This document shows positions 17,112-25,300 of a DNA stretch of 35,790 nt, one piece after another. The notes beneath the pieces were generated by a model that saw only the letters and a program-made list of their open reading frames with translations, did no database searches and was not told where the DNA came from. A program made the position numbers and the translations under genes. Numbering within the stretch: position 1 is the first letter of the stretch; every line of letters begins with the position of its first letter. Source of the DNA: Limosilactobacillus panis DSM 6035 (GTDB lineage Bacteria; Bacillota; Bacilli; Lactobacillales; Lactobacillaceae); contig NZ_AZGM01000143.1 in the NCBI RefSeq assembly GCF_001435935.1, forward strand, positions 3,864 through 39,653, in the 5' to 3' direction.

Positions 17112-17140
17112 TTGCAAAAAGCGTAGTGAGCGGTGATAAT
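17112..17140 (+). promoter_or_regulatory. Candidate promoter of the folate/rhomboid/glucokinase operon
   Basis: TTGCAA, a 17-base spacer and GATAAT lie about 50 bases before the cyclo-ligase gene, at the head of a run of five tightly spaced genes. Confidence 0.5.
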
Positions 17141-17192
17141 AAGTTGTTGAAACCGTTTATCTTATTTAGCGTAAAGGGGAGATTGTAGAATA

Positions 17193-17747
17193 ATGAAGTA
17201 TTCAAAAGCCGAACTGCGTCAAGCTTATATTGCCCGGTTGCAGCAGCTGGATGTTAACACCCGCCTTAATGAAGAAAAGGCGTTGGCATCCATCCTGTAT
17301 GACCAGCCGGAATGGATGGGAGCAAAGGTTATTGCGCTGACCCTCAGTCAGTCCTTCGAGATTGATACGGCCCCGTTGATCCTTCATGCCCGGCATGAGG
17401 GACGGACGGTAGTTGTTCCCCGGACCTTGCCTCACCGACAGATGGAGTTTGTCGAGTTAAAAGAAAATACGACCTTTGAAGAGACAACATTTGGTATTTT
17501 GGAACCAAGCGACGGACGTGTTTACGGCCCGGACGAGATTGACCTCATGATCGTTCCCGGGGTGGCATTCACAAAGGATGGCTACCGCTTGGGATTTGGT
17601 GGAGGTTACTATGACCGCTACCTTGAAAATTACCAGGGTAAGTCGCTGTCACTGGCGTTGCCAACCCAGGAAGCTGAGAATGGCGAATGGGCGCCAGAAG
17701 ATCATGACCAGCAGGTTGACCGAGTAATCACACTCGCGGAGAAATAG
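17193..17747 (+). CDS. 5-formyltetrahydrofolate cyclo-ligase
   Basis: This enzyme converts 5-formyl-THF to 5,10-methenyl-THF with ATP, returning stored folate to one-carbon metabolism. The 184-residue length is usual. The C-terminal signature is clear: DLMIVPGVAFTKDGYRLGFG then GGYYDRYL, holding the nucleotide and folate binding loop. The basic N-terminus (KAELRQAYIARLQ) is typical as well. The rhomboid gene starts three bases after the stop, so the two are translated from one message. This pairing (YqgN-YqgP-YqgQ-GlcK order) is conserved from Bacillus to lactobacilli. Confidence 0.95.
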   Translation: MKYSKAELRQAYIARLQQLDVNTRLNEEKALASILYDQPEWMGAKVIALTLSQSFEIDTAPLILHARHEGRTVVVPRTLPHRQMEFVELKENTTFEETTFGILEPSDGRVYGPDEIDLMIVPGVAFTKDGYRLGFGGGYYDRYLENYQGKSLSLALPTQEAENGEWAPEDHDQQVDRVITLAEK

Positions 17748-17750
17748 CGA

Positions 17751-18410
17751 ATGCAGGCAAACTACTGGAAGAACAACCCCGTGACGGTAAGTCTGATTGC
17801 CATTCAAGTCGTCGTCTTCCTAATGATGACGATGATGGGGGGCTCAACCAACACTGTCGTTTTGCTAAAGTTTGGGGCGTTGAACGCTTCTCTCGTGCAG
17901 GCTGGACAATGGTGGCGGCTAATTACCCCCGTCTTTGTTCACATTGGTTTTGCCCACATCTTAATTAACAGTATTACCCTTTACTTTATAGGTCTCTACA
18001 TTGAGCAGCTCTTTGGTCACTGGCGGATGTTAGTTATTTACTTTGTCAGTGCCATTGCCGGTAACCTATTGAGTACCTTTTGGATTTCCAATGGCTTATC
18101 GGCGGGAGCAAGTACGGCGATTTTTGGCCTCTTTGGTGCCTTTATTATGCTGGGCGTCACTTTTAGGGAAAACCAAGCGATTCGGATGCTGGGTCGCCAG
18201 TTCTTAATCCTGGTTGTCCTGAACATTGTGACGGATCTTTTCGTTCCCGGCATCGACCTTGCGGGACACCTTGGCGGCCTAGTAGGGGGCTTTTTAGCCG
18301 GTTATGCTGTTGGTGCACCCCGCCTTGGCCACGTTAATTCTGTGGAACGGGTGCTTGCCACGGTGGTTTTAGTTCTCGGGTTACTAGTTTTATTTGTTAA
18401 AGTGAGCTGA
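17751..18410 (+). CDS. Rhomboid family intramembrane serine protease
   Basis: This 219-residue, six-helix membrane protein cuts other membrane proteins within the bilayer. The catalytic Ser121 lies in GASTAIFG and the catalytic His173 in AGHLGGLVGG; the HxxxN-type segment around His69-Asn73 supports the oxyanion site. It lacks the long cytoplasmic N-terminal domain and TPR tail of B. subtilis YqgP, so it is the short core form. In B. subtilis, YqgP works with FtsH on membrane protein quality control; whether this holds here is inference. The YqgQ gene follows after four bases. Confidence 0.94.
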   Translation: MQANYWKNNPVTVSLIAIQVVVFLMMTMMGGSTNTVVLLKFGALNASLVQAGQWWRLITPVFVHIGFAHILINSITLYFIGLYIEQLFGHWRMLVIYFVSAIAGNLLSTFWISNGLSAGASTAIFGLFGAFIMLGVTFRENQAIRMLGRQFLILVVLNIVTDLFVPGIDLAGHLGGLVGGFLAGYAVGAPRLGHVNSVERVLATVVLVLGLLVLFVKVS

Positions 18411-18414
18411 TAGG

Positions 18415-18651
18415 ATGGCTTTACCACGTGAATATCGGACGTTATATGATGTTCAGCAGCTGCTGAAGGAGTTTAACGTCTTTGTGTATGTGGGCAAACG
18501 ATTGTACGATATCGAGCTAATGGCAATTGAGTTAGACCACCTGTACGAAGCAGGGGTCGTCGACAAGACAACGTATATGAAAGCAAAGATTGTTCTTAGA
18601 AAAGAACATCGTGAAGAAGAGCGCCGGGAAAAGTCTGGGCGCCTATACTAA
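18415..18651 (+). CDS. YqgQ family small protein (DUF910)
   Basis: The 78-residue protein matches the YqgQ family: YDVQQLLKEFNVFVYVGKRL, then a helix with IELMAIELDHLY and a very basic, charged end (KEHREEERREKS). B. subtilis YqgQ has a known helical fold and a suggested nucleic-acid binding role, but its function is not proven. It sits between rhomboid and glucokinase as in B. subtilis, with the start four bases after the upstream stop and 26 bases before the next gene. Confidence 0.9.
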   Translation: MALPREYRTLYDVQQLLKEFNVFVYVGKRLYDIELMAIELDHLYEAGVVDKTTYMKAKIVLRKEHREEERREKSGRLY

Positions 18652-18677
18652 TTTAATAAACCAGGAGGAAATTAATA

Positions 18678-19649
18678 ATGGCAAAGAAGTTATTTGGTGT
18701 TGACCTTGGTGGGACAACAATTAAGTTTGCAATCTTGACTCAGGAGGGTGAGATCCAACAGAAGTGGTCAATTCGGACCAACATCTTGGATGATGGTTCC
18801 CACATTGTTCCTGATATTGTGGATTCCATTAACCACCACCTGGACCTTTACAAAATGACACCCGACCAGTTTGTTGGTATTGGGATGGGAACTCCCGGAA
18901 CCATCGACCGTGACAAGGGGACAGTTGTTGGGGCCTTTAACCTTAACTGGAAGACCACCCAAAGGGTTAAGGAGCAAATCGAAGAGGGAACAGGCATGAA
19001 GTTTGCCCTTGATAACGACGCCAACGTAGCCGCTCTCGGTGAACGCTGGAAGGGTGCTGGTAACGAAGGTGACGATGTTGCCTTCATCACCCTTGGTACC
19101 GGTGTTGGGGGTGGACTGATCTCCAACGGTAAGCTGGTTCACGGAATTGTCGGTGCCGGTGGTGAAGTCGGCCACATGATTGTTAAGCCTAACGGTTACC
19201 TTTGTACTTGTGGTAACCGCGGCTGTCTAGAACAATATGCTTCAGCAACTGGTGTTGTTCATGTGGCCCAAGACAAGGCAGAAGAATACGAAGGTAACAG
19301 CCGCCTTAAGGCCATGATTGATAACGGTGACGAGATCACTTCAAAGATTGTCTTTGACCTGGCCAAGGATAACGACTACCTGGCAAACACCGTTGTGGAC
19401 GAAGTTACCTACTACCTTGGTCTGGCATGTGCTAACCTTTCTAACGTCCTTAATCCTGAATACCTGGTTATTGGTGGTGGGGTCTCCGCTGCCGGTGACT
19501 TCCTGTTGAAGCGGGTTCAAAAGAACTTTGAAAAGTTTGCCTTCCCAACAGTTCGGACTTCTACCCAGTTGAAGCTGGCAGAATTGGGGAACGATGCCGG
19601 TGTTATCGGTGCTGCATCCTTAGCTCGGCAGTTTGAATCAGTTAACTAG
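18678..19649 (+). CDS. glk: Glucokinase (ROK family)
   Basis: Glucokinase makes glucose 6-phosphate from free glucose and ATP in the cytoplasm. The 323-residue ROK protein begins with the phosphate motif GVDLGGTTIKFAI. It carries the catalytic Asp region (ALDNDANVAALGE), the ROK signature around GAGGEVGHMIV, and the zinc motif CTCGNRGCLEQ (Cys176, Cys178, Cys183). The ROK family also contains repressors, but there is no N-terminal DNA-binding domain here. AGGAGG precedes the ATG. It is followed by the rhodanese-like gene, the common Firmicutes order. Confidence 0.96.
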   Translation: MAKKLFGVDLGGTTIKFAILTQEGEIQQKWSIRTNILDDGSHIVPDIVDSINHHLDLYKMTPDQFVGIGMGTPGTIDRDKGTVVGAFNLNWKTTQRVKEQIEEGTGMKFALDNDANVAALGERWKGAGNEGDDVAFITLGTGVGGGLISNGKLVHGIVGAGGEVGHMIVKPNGYLCTCGNRGCLEQYASATGVVHVAQDKAEEYEGNSRLKAMIDNGDEITSKIVFDLAKDNDYLANTVVDEVTYYLGLACANLSNVLNPEYLVIGGGVSAAGDFLLKRVQKNFEKFAFPTVRTSTQLKLAELGNDAGVIGAASLARQFESVN

Positions 19650-19671
19650 TTTCACAAGGGAGCGTTAAACT

Positions 19672-20085
19672 TTGATTTTAGCTATTAGTAACGGACTGTT
19701 GACGTTTAACCTGGTCCTGATTGTCATCATCCTGGCCTTCTTGATTGGGTGGGGCTACCAGGCCTGGCGGCGGAAGCGCTACTCAACGGTTCTTGACCAA
19801 GAAGATTTTCAAAAGGGCATCCGGAAGGCCCAAGTGATTGACCTGCGAAGCGAGAGCGACTTTAAAGCGGGCCACATCCTGGGGGCCCGGAGCTTACCGT
19901 ATGTTTACCTGCGGCAGCAATACGGTGAATTACGCCCTGATTTACCAATCTACCTCTACGATGCTGGAATGTCAGTCAGCACCCAGGCGGCAGCCTTTTT
20001 GTACAAGCACGGCTATAAGAAACTCTACATCCTCCGGGACGGTTACCGTGCTTGGGACGGTAAGACGAAGAAGTCGAAGTACTAG
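19672..20085 (+). CDS. Membrane-anchored rhodanese-like protein without the catalytic Cys
   Basis: An N-terminal membrane helix (about residues 9-28) and a basic stop-transfer (WRRKRY) lead to a rhodanese domain (about 42-134), with VIDLRSESDFKAGHILGARS and the late LRDGYRAWDG. In active sulfurtransferases the loop after the central strand starts with Cys; here it reads YLYDAGMS, with Asp97 in that place, so sulfur transfer is not expected. Similar inactive domains act in binding or sensing. The start is TTG 19672, nine bases behind GGGAG. It follows glucokinase by 22 bases and is probably the last gene of that operon; a terminator follows. Confidence 0.88.
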   Translation: MILAISNGLLTFNLVLIVIILAFLIGWGYQAWRRKRYSTVLDQEDFQKGIRKAQVIDLRSESDFKAGHILGARSLPYVYLRQQYGELRPDLPIYLYDAGMSVSTQAAAFLYKHGYKKLYILRDGYRAWDGKTKKSKY

Positions 20086-20115
20086 GATTGGCTTTTGATA
20101 AGTGATATCTGAATA

Positions 20116-20155
20116 AAAAAGGGGCTGGAGATTTTTTCTCCAGCCTCACTTTTTT
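20116..20155 (+). terminator. Bidirectional terminator between the rhodanese and DUF3042-type genes
   Basis: GGCTGGAGA (20123-20131) pairs perfectly with TCTCCAGCC (20137-20145). A run of A precedes it and a run of T follows, so it can serve both convergent genes. Confidence 0.85.
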
Positions 20156-20172
20156 ATTAAAATGTTGAGGAA

Positions 20173-20349
20173 TTAGAATTGGTGTGCAGAACGGTTCTTC
20201 CGGGTGGCAGCCCGCCGGTTTTCGTCGAACTTAACCTCTTCTTCTTCAACCGGCTTAATAACCGTCTTATGGAAAGCAACGGCGCCACTGACAATCGCTG
20301 CTAAAGTTGATGCAGTTCCGATTAAAAATCCCTTTGTTAATTGTTTCAT
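20173..20349 (-). CDS. DUF3042-type small membrane-associated protein
   Basis: The 58-residue protein has an N-terminal hydrophobic stretch (FLIGTASTLAAIVSGAVAF) after a KQLTKG start, then an acidic-basic tail with EEEEVKFDENRR and KNRSAHQF at the end. This matches the small DUF3042 family of lactobacilli and relatives, often next to miaA. The function is unknown; the shape suggests a single membrane helix with a charged cytoplasmic tail. AAGGAGG lies about eight bases before the ATG. It is divergent from miaA, sharing a 108-base gap. Confidence 0.82.
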   Translation of the reverse strand: MKQLTKGFLIGTASTLAAIVSGAVAFHKTVIKPVEEEEVKFDENRRAATRKNRSAHQF

Positions 20350-20457
20350 CAGGCAATTCCTCCTTTTTATCAGTAACTTAACTCTATTATGAGCGACTTG
20401 AGCGTTATTTACCAGTCATAATCAGCAAAATTATTATTTTAATAAGGAAGTTAAAGA

Positions 20458-21381
20458 ATGAATAAAGTAATTGCAATTGTGGGGCCGACAGCGGTTGGAA
20501 AGACCGCCCTCTCAATTAAACTGGCCCAGGCCGAGCAAGGAGAGGTCATTTCTGGAGACTCGATGCAGATTTACCGCCACCTCGATATTGGAACAGCCAA
20601 GGTGACCAAAGAGGAAATGGCGGGTGTGCCCCACCACCTGATTGATATAGCTGACGTCGACCAGCGGTACTCGGCGGCCCAATTTAAAGATGAGGCCAGC
20701 AAGCTTATCGAGCAGATTACCAACCGTCACCACCTTCCCATTATTGCTGGGGGGACTGGCTTTTACCTTCAAACCCTGACGGCTAATTTGACCCTTGGTG
20801 GGGACCATTTTGATGCCCGCTCCCAGCAAATTCGGGACCACTGGAACGCTGTCGCCGACCAAAAAGGGAACCAGTTCATTTGGAACCATCTCGCAAAAGT
20901 GGATCCGAAAGCCAGTCAAAACATCCCGGTGGGTAACCGGCGAAGAATCATTCGGGCTATTGAAGTGGTGGAGCGGACTGGTAAACTTTTTTCTGCTCAA
21001 CCGCAGCTGGATAGTACGACGGACTTTCTCCTGGTTGGTCTGACCACCGAACGGGCCGCCTTGTACCAGCGGATTAACGACCGGGTCGACCAAATGGTGA
21101 AAAACGGTCTCGTTGAAGAGGCCCGCTGGCTATACGACCAGGGCGGCCTTAGTTTACCCGCCGGAAAGGGGATCGGTTACCATGAATTGTTCCCTTACTT
21201 TACTGGCGAATGCTCATTGACAGCTGCAATTGAAAAGGTAAAAAAGGATTCACGTCACTATGCCAAACGCCAGTTAACCTGGTTCAGAAACAAGATGGAC
21301 GTTCACTGGTTTGACCTAGTTAGCGGCAGTGACACAATTCAAGATGTTAAGTCCCTTGTGGAGGCCTGGTTAAAAAAGTAA
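20458..21381 (+). CDS. miaA: tRNA dimethylallyltransferase
   Basis: MiaA adds a dimethylallyl group to N6 of A37 in tRNAs reading UNN codons, improving decoding. The 307-residue protein starts with the P-loop GPTAVGKTALS, then has the substrate motif GDSMQIYRHLDIGTAKVT, PHHLIDIAD, and the family-typical IIAGGTGFYLQ and GIGYHELFPY segments. The C-terminal RQLTWFRNKMDVHWFD is conserved. In many relatives hfq or glnR follows; here glnA is next with no regulator gene between. Confidence 0.97.
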   Translation: MNKVIAIVGPTAVGKTALSIKLAQAEQGEVISGDSMQIYRHLDIGTAKVTKEEMAGVPHHLIDIADVDQRYSAAQFKDEASKLIEQITNRHHLPIIAGGTGFYLQTLTANLTLGGDHFDARSQQIRDHWNAVADQKGNQFIWNHLAKVDPKASQNIPVGNRRRIIRAIEVVERTGKLFSAQPQLDSTTDFLLVGLTTERAALYQRINDRVDQMVKNGLVEEARWLYDQGGLSLPAGKGIGYHELFPYFTGECSLTAAIEKVKKDSRHYAKRQLTWFRNKMDVHWFDLVSGSDTIQDVKSLVEAWLKK

Positions 21382-21430
21382 AGTTAACGAACAAATTTGG
21401 TTACAAATAGCTAAAAGTTTCGGAATTAAA

Positions 21431-21459
21431 TTGACTTGTTACAGGGGGATTGGTATTCT
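21431..21459 (+). promoter_or_regulatory. Candidate promoter of glnA
   Basis: TTGACT, a 17-base spacer ending in TGG and TATTCT give an extended -10 style promoter. Transcription from it leaves a leader of about 120 bases before the glnA start. Confidence 0.5.
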
Positions 21460-21586
21460 AAGAACCGTATTAAGGAAGGTAAGCTTGATACACGTTTGAA
21501 CTGTTAGGCCGGTGATTGGTCTATCCCAACCGTCCTGGCAGTTGATGGCATTGGTTAGTTAGAGTTATTGAAAGGGAATGAATTTT

Positions 21587-22930
21587 ATGGCAAAGCAAAA
21601 ATTGACCAAAGACGAAGTTCGCACAATGGTAAAAGACGAAAACATCCGTTTCCTGCGGGTAATGTTTACGGACTTACTGGGAACAATCAAGAGCGTTGAC
21701 TTACCAGTCAGTCAACTTGATAAGTTGATGGATAATAAGATCATGTTTGACGGTTCTTCAATTGACGGTTTTGTCCGCATTGAGGAAAGTGACATGTACC
21801 TTTACCCGGATATGTCTACTTGGCTGGTATTCCCGTGGGGAGCAGAGCACGGCAAGGTTGCCCGCGTAATCTGCAGTGTTCACATGACGGACGGGACCCC
21901 ATTTGAAGGTGACCCACGAAACAACCTGAAACGGGTTCTTCAAGATATGCAAAAGATGGGCTTTAAGGACTTCAATATTGGCCCAGAGCCTGAATTCTTC
22001 CTCTTTAAGACGGATGCCGATGGTAACACAACCACAAACGTTAACGATAAAGAAAACTACTTTGATATGGAGCCAGCTGATGTTGGTGAAGACTGCCGGC
22101 GTGATATCGTCCTGGCCCTGGAAAAGATGGGCTTCGATGTTGAAGCGGCCCACCACGAAGTTGCTCCTGGCCAACACGAGGTTGACTTTAAGTATGCCGA
22201 TGCACTGGAAGCGGCTGATAACATTCAAACCTTTAAACTGATTGTAAAGACCATTGCAAAAAAGTATGGTCTCCATGCCACCTTCATGCCAAAGCCACTG
22301 TCAGGGATCAACGGCTCCGGCATGCATCTGAACATGTCCTTATTCGATAAAGACGGTCACAATGCCTTTTATGACGAAAATGACGAAAAGCAGCTTTCCC
22401 AAACGGCTTACCACTTCCTCGGTGGCCTAATGAAGCATGCCCGGAGTTACACGGCAATCTGCAACCCGATCGTTAACTCTTACAAACGCTTAGTTCCCGG
22501 CTATGAAGCACCGGTTTATGTTGCATGGTCAACGTCCAATCGGTCACCACTGATTCGAATCCCGAGCGACCGGGGGATGGGGACCCGGCTGGAATTACGT
22601 TCAGCTGACCCCTCTGCAAACCCATACCTGGCAATTGCGGCTGTTCTGGAAGCTGGTTTGGACGGCTTACGGAATCAATTACCACCGATCCATGAGGTCG
22701 ACGAAAACATTTACAAGATGACCAGTGCCGAGCGGGATAAAAAGGACATCCGGAACCTGCCGGACACATTGCACAACGCCCTGAAGTCCCTTGCTGAGGA
22801 TGACGTCATCAATGGTTCGATGGGTGCCCACATCTACCACAGCTTTATGGAAGCTAAGACCCGTGAATACGATGCTTACCGTCAACACGTTTCTGACTGG
22901 GAACGGCAGCGCTACATGGACCAGTATTAA
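21587..22930 (+). CDS. glnA: Glutamine synthetase, type I
   Basis: Glutamine synthetase makes glutamine from glutamate, ammonia and ATP as a dodecamer and is the main ammonia-assimilating enzyme. The 447-residue length fits the GSI-alpha form of Firmicutes. Visible signatures are [10 protein letters not shown] near residue 55, the ATP and glutamate site with [10 protein letters not shown], and [10 protein letters not shown] in the second half. The chosen start [12 protein letters not shown] is ten bases behind AAAGGG and agrees with relatives; the upstream in-frame ATG at 21578 sits too close to that RBS. No glnR regulator gene accompanies it. A terminator follows. Confidence 0.98.
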   Translation: MAKQKLTKDEVRTMVKDENIRFLRVMFTDLLGTIKSVDLPVSQLDKLMDNKIMFDGSSIDGFVRIEESDMYLYPDMSTWLVFPWGAEHGKVARVICSVHMTDGTPFEGDPRNNLKRVLQDMQKMGFKDFNIGPEPEFFLFKTDADGNTTTNVNDKENYFDMEPADVGEDCRRDIVLALEKMGFDVEAAHHEVAPGQHEVDFKYADALEAADNIQTFKLIVKTIAKKYGLHATFMPKPLSGINGSGMHLNMSLFDKDGHNAFYDENDEKQLSQTAYHFLGGLMKHARSYTAICNPIVNSYKRLVPGYEAPVYVAWSTSNRSPLIRIPSDRGMGTRLELRSADPSANPYLAIAAVLEAGLDGLRNQLPPIHEVDENIYKMTSAERDKKDIRNLPDTLHNALKSLAEDDVINGSMGAHIYHSFMEAKTREYDAYRQHVSDWERQRYMDQY

Positions 22931-22968
22931 AATTCAGCTTATCTATGAAAATGATTTAATATAAAGAT

Positions 22969-22991
22969 GCCGGTTGAACCGGCTCTTTTTT
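22969..22991 (+). terminator. Intrinsic terminator after glnA
   Basis: GCCGG-TTGAA-CCGGC hairpin followed by a T-run (22985-22991). Confidence 0.85.
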
Positions 22992-23001
22992 GTGCACTAC
23001 A

Positions 23002-23029
23002 TTGACAAATCGCCACATTCAGATAAAAT
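23002..23029 (+). promoter_or_regulatory. Promoter of gltX
   Basis: A perfect TTGACA, a 16-base spacer and TAAAAT directly follow the glnA terminator. A small hairpin (AGCGCC.. with ..GGTGCT, about 23046-23067) sits in the leader. Confidence 0.65.
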
Positions 23030-23094
23030 TGTATTTGTTGCACTAGCGCCTTTTTTGAGGGGTGCTAACTAGTTACTAAAGGAGAATCGTAATA

Positions 23095-24594
23095 ATGGAT
23101 CAAAAGGTCAGAGTTCGGTATGCACCTAGTCCAACGGGTTTTTTGCATATTGGAAATGCTCAATCAGCATTGTTTAACTACTTATTCGCACGCCATTTTA
23201 ACGGAACAATGGTTCTGCGGATTGAAGACACGGACACGAAGCGCAACGTTGCTTCCGGTGAAAAGAGCCAGCGAGAAAACTTAGACTGGTTAGGGATTGA
23301 CTGGGACGAAGGCCCTGACAAGCCGAACCCGAAGTATGCTCCTTACCGGCAAAGTGAACGTAACAAAAAGGGCATTTACCACAAGTACATTCAGGAACTC
23401 CTCGACAAGGGAATTGCCTACAAGGACTACACGACTGAAGAAGAACTCCAGGAAATGCGTGAACGTCAGCGCGCCAATAATGAAGCTCCCCACTACGATG
23501 GTCGTTGGTACGGCAAGAGTGAAGAGGAACAGAAGGCCGCTGAAGCTAAAGGCTTGAAGCCGACCATTCGTTTCCACTTCCCAAAGAATCACGAATATGA
23601 ATGGGACGATATTGCCCGGGGCCACGTTTCCTTTAACTCTGACAACCTGGGTGGTGACTTCATCATTGAAAAGAGTGATGGGATGCCGACCTACAACTTT
23701 GCCGTTGTTGTTGATGACCACTCAATGGAAATCACCCATGTTTTGCGGGGGGCTGACCACATTTCCAATACTCCTAAGCAGATGGCAATTTATGAAGCCC
23801 TCGGCTGGGAGCACCCCGTATTCTGCCACATTCCATTGATCTTCAACCCGAAGACCCGGAAAAAGCTCAGTAAGCGGGACAAGGATACCCTGCAGTTTAT
23901 CAACGAGTACAAGAAGCATGGTTACCTGCCAGAAGCAATTTTTAACTTTATTGCCTTCTTAGGCTGGTCCCCAGTTGGTGAACGAGAAATTTATTCCAAG
24001 GATGAATTGATCAAGGTTTACGACCCAAAGCGGATGTCCAAGGCCCCGGCTTACTTTGACCAAAAGAAGCTGGACTGGATGAATGCTCAGTACATCAAGA
24101 AGATAGACGTCGATGAACTGGCTAAGCGGACAATGGAGCTGGTTAAAGAGGGGGAAACTGAAGAGGCTAAGCATCTGCAAAGCATCCCCGAAGACCAGTG
24201 CCTTGATATCCTGAAGAAGACCATTCATGTCCACCAACGGGATGTTGACAAGCTCTTGGAAGTCATGGCCTACGCCTGGGATTACTACACCGTCTTGGAC
24301 CAGCACTTCAACTACGATCCAATTGTTGCCAATGATGATTTCGCTAACGATGACGTTTTGGCAGTTTTGAAGGGATTAAAGGACAAGTTAGTTAACGGTG
24401 GCGATGACCTTGATTACAGTCAGGCAATTAAGGAAGTCGGTAAGGAGACCGGTGTTAAGGGCCGGAATCTGTACTTCCCATTGAACCTGGCCTTTACAGG
24501 GGCAACCTCTGCACCACAAATCTATGAAATCATGGCAATCTACCCGAAGGAAACTGATATCAAGTTGCTAGACCGGATGATTGACGCTTTCTAA
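23095..24594 (+). CDS. gltX: Glutamate-tRNA ligase
   Basis: GltX is the class I enzyme that charges tRNA-Glu, and in lactobacilli probably also tRNA-Gln before amidation (inference from the phylum). The 499-residue protein has the HIGH-type motif HIGN after APSPTGFL (near residue 18), the KMSKS-type motif KLSKRD (near 260), and the helical anticodon-binding domain in the last third. Length is normal. AAAGGAG precedes the ATG. A bidirectional terminator separates it from a small minus-strand gene. Confidence 0.97.
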   Translation: MDQKVRVRYAPSPTGFLHIGNAQSALFNYLFARHFNGTMVLRIEDTDTKRNVASGEKSQRENLDWLGIDWDEGPDKPNPKYAPYRQSERNKKGIYHKYIQELLDKGIAYKDYTTEEELQEMRERQRANNEAPHYDGRWYGKSEEEQKAAEAKGLKPTIRFHFPKNHEYEWDDIARGHVSFNSDNLGGDFIIEKSDGMPTYNFAVVVDDHSMEITHVLRGADHISNTPKQMAIYEALGWEHPVFCHIPLIFNPKTRKKLSKRDKDTLQFINEYKKHGYLPEAIFNFIAFLGWSPVGEREIYSKDELIKVYDPKRMSKAPAYFDQKKLDWMNAQYIKKIDVDELAKRTMELVKEGETEEAKHLQSIPEDQCLDILKKTIHVHQRDVDKLLEVMAYAWDYYTVLDQHFNYDPIVANDDFANDDVLAVLKGLKDKLVNGGDDLDYSQAIKEVGKETGVKGRNLYFPLNLAFTGATSAPQIYEIMAIYPKETDIKLLDRMIDAF

Positions 24595-24621
24595 ATTAAA
24601 ATTGAAAATTATTTTCTGAAT

Positions 24622-24660
24622 AAAACCGCCGGGCGCATTTTCAGTGTACCCGGCGGTTTT
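24622..24660 (+). terminator. Bidirectional terminator after gltX
   Basis: AAAACCGCCGGG (24622-24633) pairs perfectly with CCCGGCGGTTTT (24649-24660), giving A- and T-runs on either side for both convergent genes. Confidence 0.88.
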
Positions 24661-24727
24661 ATCGGTTTAAAAATGAAAAGCGGCTGAAGAATCAGTCGCT
24701 TTATTAATTCGGATTGCTTCAAAAAGC

Positions 24728-24853
24728 TTATTCACTCAGTTTCTTGGCTTCTTCATCAAGCTTTGCGAAACCAGAGCCATCAGGCTTCTTGTTTCCACGC
24801 TTTTCCATGGCCTTACGAGCCATTTCCTTACGTTCTTGCTTACTTAGTGCCAT
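24728..24853 (-). CDS. Small basic/acidic protein of unknown function, 41 residues
   Basis: The frame MALSKQERKEMARKAMEKRG, continuing with NKKPDGSGFAKLDEEAKKLSE, is highly charged, probably helical at both ends, and has a central KPDGSG turn. It lies between the gltX terminator and the serS leader, facing gltX. The composition looks like a real soluble protein and not like an antisense frame, and the bidirectional terminator downstream supports a transcript. The RBS is weak (AGAGGC about 11 bases upstream). I recognise no family. Confidence 0.55.
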   Translation of the reverse strand: MALSKQERKEMARKAMEKRGNKKPDGSGFAKLDEEAKKLSE

Positions 24854-25020
24854 AAGTCAACTTCGCCTCTTTTCGAAACGCTCCATAAACGACAGGTACT
24901 AAAGATACCTGTAATTATTATTATAGTGCAGTAAAAAATAAAAGCAACTTTGCTTTTTAGGTTAGCAAGAGGAAGTTTTTACCCCTTCCCAAAAAATAAT
25001 AATTTTTTCTTGTTTTGTTG

Positions 25021-25048
25021 TTGCTTTCTCATTACGGCGTGCTAAAAT
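25021..25048 (+). promoter_or_regulatory. Candidate promoter of the serS T-box transcript
   Basis: TTGCTT, a 16-base spacer ending in TGC, and TAAAAT form an extended -10 style promoter upstream of the T-box leader. Confidence 0.45.
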
Positions 25049-25054
25049 AAGAAT

Positions 25055-25292
25055 CGTAAAAAGAAACACGAAAGCATTTCAAGTAGGCCATCCAGAGAGA
25101 TGACGGGTGATGTAAGTCATTGGCCGAAACTCCGGTGCTTATATATGTGGGCGGGCAATGCCGCACGGTGGGTAGCCGTTATCTATCAAGAGTGTAACAA
25201 TTTACTTTGTTAAACTTGGGTGGTACCGCGGAACAAGAGCCATTTCGTCCCAAAATTTATTGAGGATGAAAATGGCTCTTGTTGTTAGGAGG
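25055..25292 (+). promoter_or_regulatory. T-box riboswitch (Ser) upstream of serS
   Basis: Stem I has AGTA (25082-25085), a GGCCA/TGGCC distal stem and, on the return side, GAA followed by the Ser codon TCC (25131-25133), the likely specifier. The T-box TGGGTGGTACCGCG is at 25217-25230. The long hairpin after it pairs AACAAGAGCC (25232-25241) with GGCTCTTGTT (25274-25283), with more pairs inside. Unlike the pheST leader there is no T-run after this stem. Instead the Shine-Dalgarno AGGAGG (25287-25292) begins three bases later. Together with the promoter this explains most of the 447-base gap before serS. Confidence 0.92.
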
Positions 25293-25300
25293 ATTTTGTT

